Shown here one piece after another: positions 46,123 to 54,505 of a stretch of 64,000 nt of DNA (its first letter is position 1; every line of letters begins with the position of its first letter). The notes under the pieces were generated by a model. The model was not told the DNA's origin and did no database searches. It saw only the letters and a program-made list of their open reading frames with translations. Origin of the DNA: Puia sp. (lineage in GTDB: Bacteria > Bacteroidota > Bacteroidia > Chitinophagales > Chitinophagaceae); assembly GCA_031292515.1 (NCBI GenBank), contig JARLGZ010000279.1, positions 226,877 through 290,876 of the forward strand, in the 5' to 3' direction. The position numbers and the translations under genes are program-made.

Positions 46123-47238
46123 TTACTCATATTGGTTTTTAACCTTAAACCCCTGCTCCCTTAGCATCTTCTCCCCCTTAAACAAGTGTATGTCGGCGTG
46201 CACCATTTCTTTTACGAGCATCGGCAGATCATAAACCGGCTCCCAACCTAACTTCTGCCGGGCCTTTGATGCGTCTCCGATCAAAAGATCCACCTCTGTA
46301 GGCCGGTAGTATTTGGCATCCACTGCCACGACCTCCGTGCCGGCGGGTACCTGGTAGTCCGGATGGGAACAGGAGTTTATGACAGCGACTTCCTTTTCCG
46401 CGCTTCCTTTGAATTTGAGTTCGATGCCCACCTCCGCGAATGCCATCCGAACGAATTCCCGAACGGGTGTCGTGATTCCGGTGGCGATTACATAGTCCTC
46501 CGGTTCGGGCTGCTGGAGAATTCGCCACATGGCTTCCACATAGTCCTTCGCATGTCCCCAATCGCGTCTGGCGTCGAGATTGCCCAGGAATATCTTATTC
46601 TGCAACCCAAGTGCTATTTTGGCCACACCGCGGGTGATCTTCCGCGTTACGAAAGTCTCCCCCCGCAACGGGGATTCATGATTGAACAGGATGCCGTTCG
46701 TCGCATACATCTTATAGGCTTCGCGATAGTTGACCGTGATCCAGTAGGCATATAGTTTGGCGACGGCATAGGGAGAGCGGGGATAAAAAGGAGTCGTTTC
46801 GCTTTGAGGAACAGCCTGCACCAGCCCGTAGAGCTCGGAGGTAGAAGCCTGGTAAACCCTCGTCTTCCCGATCAAGCCCAGCAACCTGATGGCCTCCAAT
46901 ATCCGAAGGGTACCAATCCCGTCGGCATTCGCCGTATATTCTGGGGTCTCGAAGCTCACATGCACATGACTCATGGCGGCCAGGTTGTAAATCTCATCGG
47001 GCTGCACCTCCTGGATGATACGGATCAGGTTCGTGGAATCTGTCAGGTCGCCGTAGTGAAGCCGGAAATGCACATTGGACTCATGCGGATCCTGGTAGAG
47101 ATGGTCCACCCGGTCGGTATTGAACAGGGAACTCCTTCTTTTGATCCCATGAACGATATATCCCTTATTCAATAGCAATTCACTTAAATAGGCGCCATCC
47201 TGTCCCGTGACGCCTGTGATCAATGCAACTTTTGACAT
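46123..47238 (-). CDS. gmd: Gmd, GDP-mannose 4,6-dehydratase
   Basis: Short-chain dehydrogenase that makes GDP-4-keto-6-deoxy-D-mannose, the precursor of GDP-L-fucose and GDP-rhamnose. It has 371 residues. The NADP-binding loop is [17 protein letters not shown]; further family blocks are [17 protein letters not shown], the catalytic STSELYG region, and [21 protein letters not shown] (here in pieces) with the YxxxK pair. Complete and typical. Preceded by the methyltransferase gene 38 bases upstream. Confidence 0.97.
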   Translation of the reverse strand: MSKVALITGVTGQDGAYLSELLLNKGYIVHGIKRRSSLFNTDRVDHLYQDPHESNVHFRLHYGDLTDSTNLIRIIQEVQPDEIYNLAAMSHVHVSFETPEYTANADGIGTLRILEAIRLLGLIGKTRVYQASTSELYGLVQAVPQSETTPFYPRSPYAVAKLYAYWITVNYREAYKMYATNGILFNHESPLRGETFVTRKITRGVAKIALGLQNKIFLGNLDARRDWGHAKDYVEAMWRILQQPEPEDYVIATGITTPVREFVRMAFAEVGIELKFKGSAEKEVAVINSCSHPDYQVPAGTEVVAVDAKYYRPTEVDLLIGDASKARQKLGWEPVYDLPMLVKEMVHADIHLFKGEKMLREQGFKVKNQYE

Positions 47239-47276
47239 ATTTTATCGAATTATTATTTGAGAGATTCTTCGGTCTA

Positions 47277-47873
47277 TCAGCAAGTGGACTTTTTTCTCAA
47301 CACGTTCAGAGAGTCCACCGTTTCGAGTCTTTCGAAGTCATTATCATACTTAATCACTTCTTCGAAGAAACGGATCGATTCCAGGCTTCTTCTGCCCGGA
47401 TCGAAATCGGGAACGCTCGTATCATGTAAGGCGATGATGCCTCCCGGAACGATTTTCTTTGAATAGAGTTCCCAGTCGTTTTTTATTCCATTATAGGAAT
47501 GATCCCCATCAATAAATATAAAATCCGCCTCCGCCGGCGTATCCCGCACGGCATCCGCGCTCAGTTTTGCGATCAGGATGACCTTATTGCCGACTTTATG
47601 CCTCCGGATATTTATCCGGGCTATATATTCATGATAACACAGGCCCAGCCTTCCTTTGAAAAAGGGGTCGATACCATACACTTTTGCGGATGGGTCGATA
47701 TGCTGACCGACAATCACGGTGTTTACCCCTTCGAATACCCCTATTTCAATGGCGCTGCGCTTCCCCGACGCATATTTCGCCACAGCTTCCCGCTCCTTTT
47801 CCGTGGTCTGGGTGAACGGTTCATAGAGTCCAAAGATATATTTCAAAAAATTTGTCAATGCATTTCCTACCAT
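47277..47873 (-). CDS. Class I SAM-dependent methyltransferase (Methyltransf_24 type)
   Basis: Protein of 198 residues with the Rossmann methyltransferase fold. Motif I is AIEIGVFEGVNT near residue 41, the acidic residue after beta-2 is in VYGIDPFFKG, and the block ADFIFIDGDHSYNGIKNDW followed by VPGGIIALHDT matches the Methyltransf_24 group common in polysaccharide loci. The likely target is a sugar hydroxyl of the repeat unit. It sits between the GT2 gene and gmd. Confidence 0.88.
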   Translation of the reverse strand: MVGNALTNFLKYIFGLYEPFTQTTEKEREAVAKYASGKRSAIEIGVFEGVNTVIVGQHIDPSAKVYGIDPFFKGRLGLCYHEYIARINIRRHKVGNKVILIAKLSADAVRDTPAEADFIFIDGDHSYNGIKNDWELYSKKIVPGGIIALHDTSVPDFDPGRRSLESIRFFEEVIKYDNDFERLETVDSLNVLRKKSTC

Positions 47874-47928
47874 ATGAAATGTTATATATATTTCTGTTAA
47901 TACAAATCTGTGTCTCTCCGTTCCCGGC

Positions 47929-48675
47929 TTATCTGATAAAGAACTGCGTGACTTTCCTAAGCGGCTTCAGATACAATGTAAAAAAATAAGGTTTAAGGCC
48001 ATTAAGCTTCCACGCAAGCCTGTCCTCTCTGTTCGCCTTGACACGGTTCTTCAGGGACACGTTGCTCATACCACCCGCCCTCATCTTCACGATCACTTTT
48101 GGAATATAGGAAGCCTGTATTCCATATTTAAATAATATGCGCAGCATTATTTCGTAGTCGGCTGCAGAACGCAGCACAATATTAAAAAGTCCTACTTCAT
48201 CATAGATTTTTTTTCTTACGAAAAAAGTCGGGTGCGGGGGCATCCATCCATAGTAGAACTTTTTTCTTTCGAACCGGCCGGTTACCCAGGTCCTGATTAC
48301 TTTATCCATATTGCCGGCGTCGACATATTGCAAATCGGCATAGACCGCCTGCACATCCGGATCGGAAAAGGCATGGGCTATCGTAGACAGCACCCCGCTA
48401 TCCGTATAGATATCATCCGAATTAAGGATCCCGACGATATCCCCCGAGGACAGGAAAATCCCCTTGTTCATGGCGTCGTAGATGCCGCGATCCTTTTCCG
48501 AAATGACCCGGCTCACATGCGGAAAAGCCGACACGATCTTCAGGGTGTCGTCGGTCGAGCCGCCATCAATAATAATATGTTCCACCTCCGGGTGGTCCTG
48601 GTCACGAATACAAGTCAACGTGTCGGCGACCGTGGCCGCGCTGTTATAGGTAACCGTGATGATTGAAATCTTCAT
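47929..48675 (-). CDS. Family 2 glycosyltransferase
   Basis: Cytoplasmic or membrane-associated sugar transferase of 248 residues from ATG 48675 (MKISIITVTYNSAATVADTL). GT-A motifs are visible: IIDGGSTDDT, the DRGIYDAMNKGI block, and NSDD as the metal-binding DxD. Another family feature is WMPPHPTFFVRKKIYD, which marks the WcaA/WbbL-like subgroup in exopolysaccharide clusters. The upstream open frame up to 48756 lies inside the ACP fusion gene and is not used. Confidence 0.94.
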   Translation of the reverse strand: MKISIITVTYNSAATVADTLTCIRDQDHPEVEHIIIDGGSTDDTLKIVSAFPHVSRVISEKDRGIYDAMNKGIFLSSGDIVGILNSDDIYTDSGVLSTIAHAFSDPDVQAVYADLQYVDAGNMDKVIRTWVTGRFERKKFYYGWMPPHPTFFVRKKIYDEVGLFNIVLRSAADYEIMLRILFKYGIQASYIPKVIVKMRAGGMSNVSLKNRVKANREDRLAWKLNGLKPYFFTLYLKPLRKVTQFFIR

Positions 48676-48692
48676 TCCCCTATGCGTTGTTT

Positions 48693-49502
48693 TCAGTGCA
48701 TTAAAATCAAAACGATAGCCAAAACGGAAAGAAATAAAGATAAAACCAGTATCCAAAACGACGGCGCCCCGCCCCTGCCGTTCGACTGTTGCAGGTCCGG
48801 CGGGAAAGAGGACGCGGGAACGGAAGAAGCTGCATCCACAGGGATTGCAATGGCCACGGCCATCTGCTGCGTATGCGAGATGGACAACCGGAATCCCTCG
48901 TGGGCGGGTTTACCCTCCGGCGAATGGCTGATCGGGATGGCATTAAAAGGCCTTTCCCGATAGAGTGCGCTCGCTTTCACGATCGCCTCCTTAGCCGCAA
49001 AAAGACCTGCAAAAGAAGCATAGGGGTCGGGACGAAGGATGCAATACGCTATTTCCTGCGCCGTAAAATTCAGGGTATAGAAGGGATCTTCCCGGAAGTC
49101 TTCCGCGACGGGCAGCGAAGCGATCTCTTCCATATCGATGCCGATACCCGGAAAAGAAGAATCCCCGGATAACCAGTCCGGCCTCATACCGGCACGGGAT
49201 TGACCGGCTGCTGCCTGACCGGAAGCCGGCAACGCGGTCGTTTCCGGTAATGGCTCAATACCCCGTCTCATCAGCGCATCGACGGCATCGCCCTTCACTT
49301 CTGCAGCCCGGAAAAGATCCCCCGCCGTCCTGATTTCACGGTATTTCTCCACGATGACGCCCTCGCCGGCCAACTTCGCATACATGCGGTGAAGCAGTAT
49401 GGAATTTTTAAGGACGGACTGGTCGATCAGCGTGTCGGGACCGATGCTTTCGGCAGGTATCTTTGTAAAAGCGGCAACTATTTCCCTGATCTTCTCCTTC
49501 AT
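48693..49502 (-). CDS. Fusion of acyl carrier protein and holo-ACP synthase with C-terminal membrane anchor
   Basis: Protein of 269 residues from ATG 49502. Residues 1-70 look like an acyl carrier protein: IREIVAAFTKIPAESIGPDT, then LKNSILLHRMYAKL, where S34 of NSI replaces the DSL serine that carries phosphopantetheine, and EIRTAGDLFRAA as last helix. After a Pro/Ala linker, residues 118-225 match AcpS: GIGIDMEEIASL, FTAQEIAYC, FAGLFAAKEAIVKA (with the metal-binding Glu) and LSISHTQQMAVA. A Ser/Pro-rich linker leads to a hydrophobic helix at 249-268. I infer a self-priming carrier held at the membrane. It lies six bases after the E2 gene, suggesting that both are made together. Confidence 0.85.
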   Translation of the reverse strand: MKEKIREIVAAFTKIPAESIGPDTLIDQSVLKNSILLHRMYAKLAGEGVIVEKYREIRTAGDLFRAAEVKGDAVDALMRRGIEPLPETTALPASGQAAAGQSRAGMRPDWLSGDSSFPGIGIDMEEIASLPVAEDFREDPFYTLNFTAQEIAYCILRPDPYASFAGLFAAKEAIVKASALYRERPFNAIPISHSPEGKPAHEGFRLSISHTQQMAVAIAIPVDAASSVPASSFPPDLQQSNGRGGAPSFWILVLSLFLSVLAIVLILMH

Positions 49503-49507
49503 AATTT

Positions 49508-50842
49508 TTAAAAGCCTTTTAAACAAGCCTGGCAAATATATCCATCCTTTCCATGCGGTGTGATGCATTTGACAAAGCCGGTGCCGGCCAAATCTTCCTG
49601 CAATGTCTTCAAACATCTAAAACAGGAGACATCTTCCACCGGAACAGTAGTCCCGTCGGGACGGTAGGACTCCAGCCTTCCTTTTAAGTCACTCAAAAAT
49701 GCGGCCACGGTCTTACCCTCCGTCACCCGGTGATCGAAGGTAAGACTGAGGATCATCCTCTGCAATTTTTCGTCGATGGACGAGACACCCAGTATCGCGC
49801 TGTTCATCGTGTTTACGAGCGGGCGGAAAAAGGAGACCCCCTGCGAAGACAAATCCGTAACCGTAAAGCTGATATCGGACAGGTCGCCGATTCCCAGCAG
49901 CTCGTCCAGGTACCGGTTAGAAAGGGAAAGGATCTCCTCCTCTATCGCAGCGATTGTTTTCGAGTCCGTATGAGCAATTTTCAATACTTTCAATCCCTTA
50001 TCCTCAAGGTCGATGGCAAACCCGATATTCACCTCTTTATAAAAGGCGATCGCATCCCCCGAAAAGTACGAATTGAGTACCCTGTATTTGCGTAACAGCC
50101 TTCCCGTCTCGTAAAGGATCACGGGCAGCAAAGAGTCTTTTAAATATTTAAGGGATTGATTGATATGTACAAAGATATCCTCCGTTTCGACCGTCACATT
50201 GATCGTACTGGTCAGCCCTCCGGATTGCACTTCTCCCAGGTATTCGATCTCCTTTTTCTTATTCCTGGAGAGTCTTTCCACGATCGTTTTTGCAGGATCC
50301 GGCAGGGTTGAAGCCTGCCTGGCCGGCCGTATCGGGGCCGTCGGCGCAGACCGTGGGGAATCCGTGTGCCTTGATGGAACGGGGTGGTAAGAACCGGTCG
50401 CCATTTCAACATCCCTGCGCGTCACAAAATCTTTCCCTTTAAAAATGCTCCTGCCAATGCCTGACGAGTCGATCAGGAGACCGGCTTCCAGGGAGAAAAG
50501 GGTCTCCCCCGTCCAATCCGCACGGTTTGCCCTGGCGGCAGGTTCTCCTGCTTCAACTATGGGCAGCAACCCCGGAACCGTCGTCTGACCCGCTTCATCC
50601 GGTTCGCTGAAGATCCTGGCGGCAATATAATTGACCTCATAGTCTTTCCCGGTCTCACAGAGATATTGAATATATCCATCCGTTTCCGCCAACGCATCAT
50701 AAGTTGTCTTCGAGGTTTCAAATACGAGGACCGGATCGCCCGTCTTCACCCTGTGGCCGCCGGGGAAGGCGATCTCGACGACCGTCAAACTCGTGTCATT
50801 CACGGCCAGCAACGGAACTTTTATTTCCTGCAATAGTGCCAT
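49508..50842 (-). CDS. Dihydrolipoyl acyltransferase (E2) with C-terminal cysteine-rich tail
   Basis: Protein of 444 residues. An N-terminal lipoyl domain has the lysine K45 in FETSKTTYD. Residues about 110-150 (SSGIGRSIFKGKDFVTRRDVEMA) resemble a weakened E1/E3-binding domain. The catalytic domain runs from about 190 to 395 and ends with LTFDHRVTEGKTVAAFL; the active-site histidine is present, while the usual Asp of DHRxxDG is Glu. The last ~45 residues carry CFRC, a further Cys, and CQAC, a likely zinc ribbon not normal for E2 proteins. Start codon and E1 stop overlap by one base (TAATG), suggesting translational coupling. E3 is not encoded here. Confidence 0.92.
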   Translation of the reverse strand: MALLQEIKVPLLAVNDTSLTVVEIAFPGGHRVKTGDPVLVFETSKTTYDALAETDGYIQYLCETGKDYEVNYIAARIFSEPDEAGQTTVPGLLPIVEAGEPAARANRADWTGETLFSLEAGLLIDSSGIGRSIFKGKDFVTRRDVEMATGSYHPVPSRHTDSPRSAPTAPIRPARQASTLPDPAKTIVERLSRNKKKEIEYLGEVQSGGLTSTINVTVETEDIFVHINQSLKYLKDSLLPVILYETGRLLRKYRVLNSYFSGDAIAFYKEVNIGFAIDLEDKGLKVLKIAHTDSKTIAAIEEEILSLSNRYLDELLGIGDLSDISFTVTDLSSQGVSFFRPLVNTMNSAILGVSSIDEKLQRMILSLTFDHRVTEGKTVAAFLSDLKGRLESYRPDGTTVPVEDVSCFRCLKTLQEDLAGTGFVKCITPHGKDGYICQACLKGF

Positions 50843-52782
50843 TACGAAAAGCTTTCTTTAAGTTCCTGAATAATCCGGTCTCGCCCGGGCAGCACAATGT
50901 TTTCCAGGGATCTTACCGAGGGTATTGGCACCGGGTAGGCGCTGATCCTTTTTACTTTTATCCGGGCATCGGTCATCTCCATCACGGCAGAGACGACTTC
51001 GCTTCCGATTCCCGAGAACGCCGTTCCTTCCTCAACTACAGCCAGTCTGCCGGTCTTAGCCGCCGAAGCGGCAATAAGATCTATGGGCAGGCAGGAGATC
51101 AATGAGGGGACGATCAGTTCCGGGATGAGATCGGTATGCCGGAAGATATCCTCCAGGATCCCCGAAACGATATCCGCCATACCGCCGTAGGCGACCACGG
51201 TCAGTGTTGGTTCGGATACCGGAGGGCGAATGCGTATAACCGGGAAAGCATCGTCATTACGTTCGCATACAAAAGAATTCATCGGTTGCTGCAGGATCTT
51301 CTTGCCGTAATCCGTTTTATTTTCTATAACCAGCACCGGATGTCTTTCCGCATAAACAGATCGATAAATGAGGGCAGGATCCATCAGGGTGTTGAGCGCA
51401 ACCGTCTTCACATTGTCAATCCCGACCAGGAACTTGTCCAATGTTTGGGAATGAGTGGGACCATAGCCCCTCCTTCCCCCCATCGGTGTCCTGATGACCA
51501 CAGGACAATTGACTTTTTTATTAAACATATGATGAAACTTCGACGCATGATTCACGATCTGGTCGAAGGCCAGCGTCATAAAATCGCCGAACATGATCTC
51601 GGCAAAGGGCTTGAACCCGTTTAACGCCAGGCCGTTGGAGACGCCGGTGATGGCAGCCTCGGAAATCGGCGTCGAAAATACTCTCCCCGGTCGCAGAAAC
51701 GACAACTCTTTGGCGACTTTAAAAGCCCCGCCATAAGGAGACAGGATATCCTCTCCCAGGAATACGACCTGTTCATCCGATTGCAGAATGTCACGGAAGA
51801 AATGATTGATCAGCTCCACCTGTCTTTTATTGACGGGCTCAAGAGCCGTCCAGTCGTTTCCCGTAACGTGTTGGACAGTTTCGAAATACTTTTCCATCGG
51901 CAACTCCGCTTCCTTTTCAATTTCCGCAACCAGCTCATCAATCTCCAGATTGATGGCTTCCTCGTAGATCTGGTGGTAGTCCGCCGACTCTCTTGCGAAA
52001 ATATGCAGAAAATCTTTCTCCCTGAACCTCGCCACATCGGCCGGATCGCGATCGTCGTCGCCTTTGGAATGGGCATTCAGCCGGTAAGTCTCTACAAGGA
52101 AAAAACAGGGGCGTGTCTCCGTTCTCACATATTCGATAGCCTCCCCGGCCTGCTTCATAAGGGACTCCGGATCCCAGGTATTACCCTCGAAGGTCTCTAT
52201 CCCGAATGCCTCCGCCCTCGCGGTAATATCACCGGCCAGGTTGACCTGTTGGGGCGTCGACTGGGCGTAAAAGTTGTTTTCACAGACGATCATCAACGGG
52301 ATTCCCCATTTGGAAATGATATTCATTGTTTCATACAAGGCCCCTTCACCCAGCGTGCCGTCACCGATGAAAACAATCCCGATGGCCCCATTCCCTTTCA
52401 GCTTATTGGCCAGGGCATAACCCGCCGCGACCGGGACGATCCCCCCCTGGATGCCGTTGGAAAAGAAATTACCATTGCATAAATGCTGGCTGCTGCCGAT
52501 ACCGCCGGAAGTCCCCGATGCTTTTCCGAGCAATTCAGCGAGCAATCCCCGGGTATCTCCCGTAAATGCGAGATAATGCCCGTGGCACCGATGATTGGAG
52601 AAGATGAAGTCCTTCTTCTTCAATTGACCCGCAAAAGCGATCGCCGAAAACTCCTGTCCCACGCAGGTATGGACGGTGCCATTCAACTTACCCTGTGAGA
52701 ACAGTTCCAGGAACTTCTCCTCCACCTTGCGGATGCGGACTGCTTCTTTTATGATCCGGTGATTTATGACTGATTTGATCAT
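50842..52782 (-). CDS. Fused alpha-beta 2-oxo-acid dehydrogenase E1 (thiamin diphosphate enzyme)
   Basis: Protein of 646 residues in which the two subunits of a heterotetrameric E1 are joined. The alpha part (about 1-320) has the ThDP motif from GDGTLGEGALYE at 140-151 to CENN at 167-170, and NAHSKGDDDRDP, the phosphorylation-loop region. The beta part (about 325-646) has FLGEDILSPYGGAFKVAKEL, PISEAAITGVSNGLALNG and RTPMGGRRGYGPTHSQ. It would decarboxylate a 2-oxo acid or take a two-carbon unit from a ketose and hand it to the lipoyl arm of the E2. Such fusions are known in branched-chain and acetoin systems, and in C2-unit transfer to ACP. It lies between the acyltransferase gene and E2. Confidence 0.94.
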   Translation of the reverse strand: MIKSVINHRIIKEAVRIRKVEEKFLELFSQGKLNGTVHTCVGQEFSAIAFAGQLKKKDFIFSNHRCHGHYLAFTGDTRGLLAELLGKASGTSGGIGSSQHLCNGNFFSNGIQGGIVPVAAGYALANKLKGNGAIGIVFIGDGTLGEGALYETMNIISKWGIPLMIVCENNFYAQSTPQQVNLAGDITARAEAFGIETFEGNTWDPESLMKQAGEAIEYVRTETRPCFFLVETYRLNAHSKGDDDRDPADVARFREKDFLHIFARESADYHQIYEEAINLEIDELVAEIEKEAELPMEKYFETVQHVTGNDWTALEPVNKRQVELINHFFRDILQSDEQVVFLGEDILSPYGGAFKVAKELSFLRPGRVFSTPISEAAITGVSNGLALNGFKPFAEIMFGDFMTLAFDQIVNHASKFHHMFNKKVNCPVVIRTPMGGRRGYGPTHSQTLDKFLVGIDNVKTVALNTLMDPALIYRSVYAERHPVLVIENKTDYGKKILQQPMNSFVCERNDDAFPVIRIRPPVSEPTLTVVAYGGMADIVSGILEDIFRHTDLIPELIVPSLISCLPIDLIAASAAKTGRLAVVEEGTAFSGIGSEVVSAVMEMTDARIKVKRISAYPVPIPSVRSLENIVLPGRDRIIQELKESFS

Positions 52783-52813
52783 TTCTTCCCAAATTTCATC
52801 AGAATATAGTTAG

Positions 52814-53923
52814 TCAGGAAATATACTTTCCCTTTAAACGCAGGAAATAGGATTCTATGTACTTATACGACAATGATGCCAGGAGGATCGCTCCTCCCAG
52901 TAATGCCATATGGTAGAACGGCATCAATATTTTGAGATTCACCTTTGTATTGACGTGCATCTTCAAAAGTGCAAAACGTAAAATATAGTCGGCGAGCATA
53001 TGATACATATACAGACCGTAAGATATCTTCCCCAAATATACAAAGGGTTCCCTCTCAAGGTTTATGACAGGTTTTTCAATGGCCGAGGAGTTCAATATCA
53101 GAATTCCGTAAAGGATGGAAAGAAGAAAATGCAATAACACCCCATCTGCTGCAAAGGGAATTCCCAGCAGGTAGTACCCGATGAGCAGCCCGATCAGGAG
53201 AACCTGCGCGAATTTGCCTGCCAGGAAGGATCTCTTGTATTGTTCAGGATGTCTGGCAAGTATCAGCCCAAACACGCCGCCGGTGGCCATCGCATAAAAC
53301 TTCTGGGTTATAAAGAACTTCCTCATATCATCCGACAGAGGCAATAAGCCCTTACTGACCACGTAATACCAGGCGCAGGATACAAAAAAGAAGAGGATAA
53401 CCAGGCCAAATAGCCTGTTTCTGAAAATTTTAACGAGGGGCGCCCAGAAGAGGTAATATTGTTCCTCCACGCCAATCGACCACAACGGGTATAACATCCC
53501 CGCAGGATATAAAGTAGTGGCCAGGTTGGGCAAAAAACAAATAAAAAGAAGCAAGCCCTTTAACAGGGGGAACTCGAAAAATGGCTGCCCCGTCAATGTC
53601 GGATACAACCAGCCCAGAAGTAAAAAACCGATAAATACAATCAGGAAATACAAGGGCCAGATACGGAAAACCCTCCGCCAGTAAAAAGCCCTGATCGAAA
53701 CTGTGCCGCTTTGACGGATTTCCGCCTGCAACAGATAGGTGATCAAAAAGCCGGACAGGGTGAAAAAGAATTCTACCGCATCGCTACCCCTGTTAAAAAC
53801 AGGAAGATTGATATAATCCGGCAGACCCATTTTATAGAGCGAGATCTGGCCGTGTGAAATGATCACAAAAAAAGCGGCAAAAAAACGCAAGGTATTGAGT
53901 CCTTTAAGATAGGTCCTGCTCAT
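52814..53923 (-). CDS. Acyltransferase 3 family membrane protein (OafA/ExoZ-like)
   Basis: Integral membrane acyltransferase of 369 residues with about ten hydrophobic segments. The family start LNTLRFFAAFFVIISHGQ carries the catalytic histidine, followed by GSDAVEFFFTLSGFLITYLL and FYWRRVFRIWPLYF with the conserved arginines. SIGVEEQYYLFWA, the second catalytic region, is also present. Such proteins move acyl groups, usually acetyl, to sugars of surface polysaccharides. It is the first gene after E1 in reading order upstream of the carrier module, so the E1-E2-ACP system could supply its donor. Confidence 0.95.
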   Translation of the reverse strand: MSRTYLKGLNTLRFFAAFFVIISHGQISLYKMGLPDYINLPVFNRGSDAVEFFFTLSGFLITYLLQAEIRQSGTVSIRAFYWRRVFRIWPLYFLIVFIGFLLLGWLYPTLTGQPFFEFPLLKGLLLFICFLPNLATTLYPAGMLYPLWSIGVEEQYYLFWAPLVKIFRNRLFGLVILFFFVSCAWYYVVSKGLLPLSDDMRKFFITQKFYAMATGGVFGLILARHPEQYKRSFLAGKFAQVLLIGLLIGYYLLGIPFAADGVLLHFLLSILYGILILNSSAIEKPVINLEREPFVYLGKISYGLYMYHMLADYILRFALLKMHVNTKVNLKILMPFYHMALLGGAILLASLSYKYIESYFLRLKGKYIS

Positions 53924-53947
53924 AATCGGGTGTAAGGGCTTTTGAAT

Positions 53948-54505
53948 TTAATAGATGACTCTCTTTAATACGGGCACGGCAGGGTTGCCCTTATATATTG
54001 TATAAGGCTCCAGGTCTTTTTCAGCTACAGAATTGATGCCCAGGATGCTATGTGAATGGCAGGTGACACCTCCCGACACGATTGAACGGGCGCCTATCCA
54101 GACGCCTTCTTCGAGTATGATCGGAAAGGCCATAAAGTCGAAAGTAGTTCGCGCCTGATCGTGGCTGCCGCTTAAGAGGAGCGCCCCCTGGGATAAAGTC
54201 ACATTTGAATGAAGGATGACTTCTGCAAGGTTATCGATCCATACTTCTTCTCCGATCCACACATGATCGCCCACCTGAAATTTCCAAGGATACTTGATGC
54301 TTACCGAAGGCTTGATCAGCACCCCGCTGCCCAGCCTGGCCCCGAATAGCCTGAGCAGGAAAACTTTGGAGGCCGAGGATATATTAAAAGGATTTTTGAA
54401 AAACACGATATTAACCAGGTACCAGGCCAACTGCCTGACCCTGGAAGCGCCGATATCGATGGTAGTCTTGTAGGACGCGTTGTCCACTTTTTTGAGGATG
54501 CTCAT
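53948..54505 (-). CDS. WcaF-type hexapeptide-repeat acetyltransferase
   Basis: Trimeric left-handed beta-helix acetyltransferase of 185 residues. Hexapeptide units (IKPSVSIKYPWKFQVGDHVWIGEEVWI in pieces, LAEVILHSNVTLSQGALLL, GVWIGARSIVSGGVTCHSHSILG) and the catalytic histidine region SGSHDQ place it with colanic-acid acetyltransferase WcaF. It likely acetylates a nucleotide-linked or lipid-linked sugar of the polymer. Start and the upstream glycosyltransferase stop overlap by four bases (ATGA). Confidence 0.92.
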   Translation of the reverse strand: MSILKKVDNASYKTTIDIGASRVRQLAWYLVNIVFFKNPFNISSASKVFLLRLFGARLGSGVLIKPSVSIKYPWKFQVGDHVWIGEEVWIDNLAEVILHSNVTLSQGALLLSGSHDQARTTFDFMAFPIILEEGVWIGARSIVSGGVTCHSHSILGINSVAEKDLEPYTIYKGNPAVPVLKRVIY

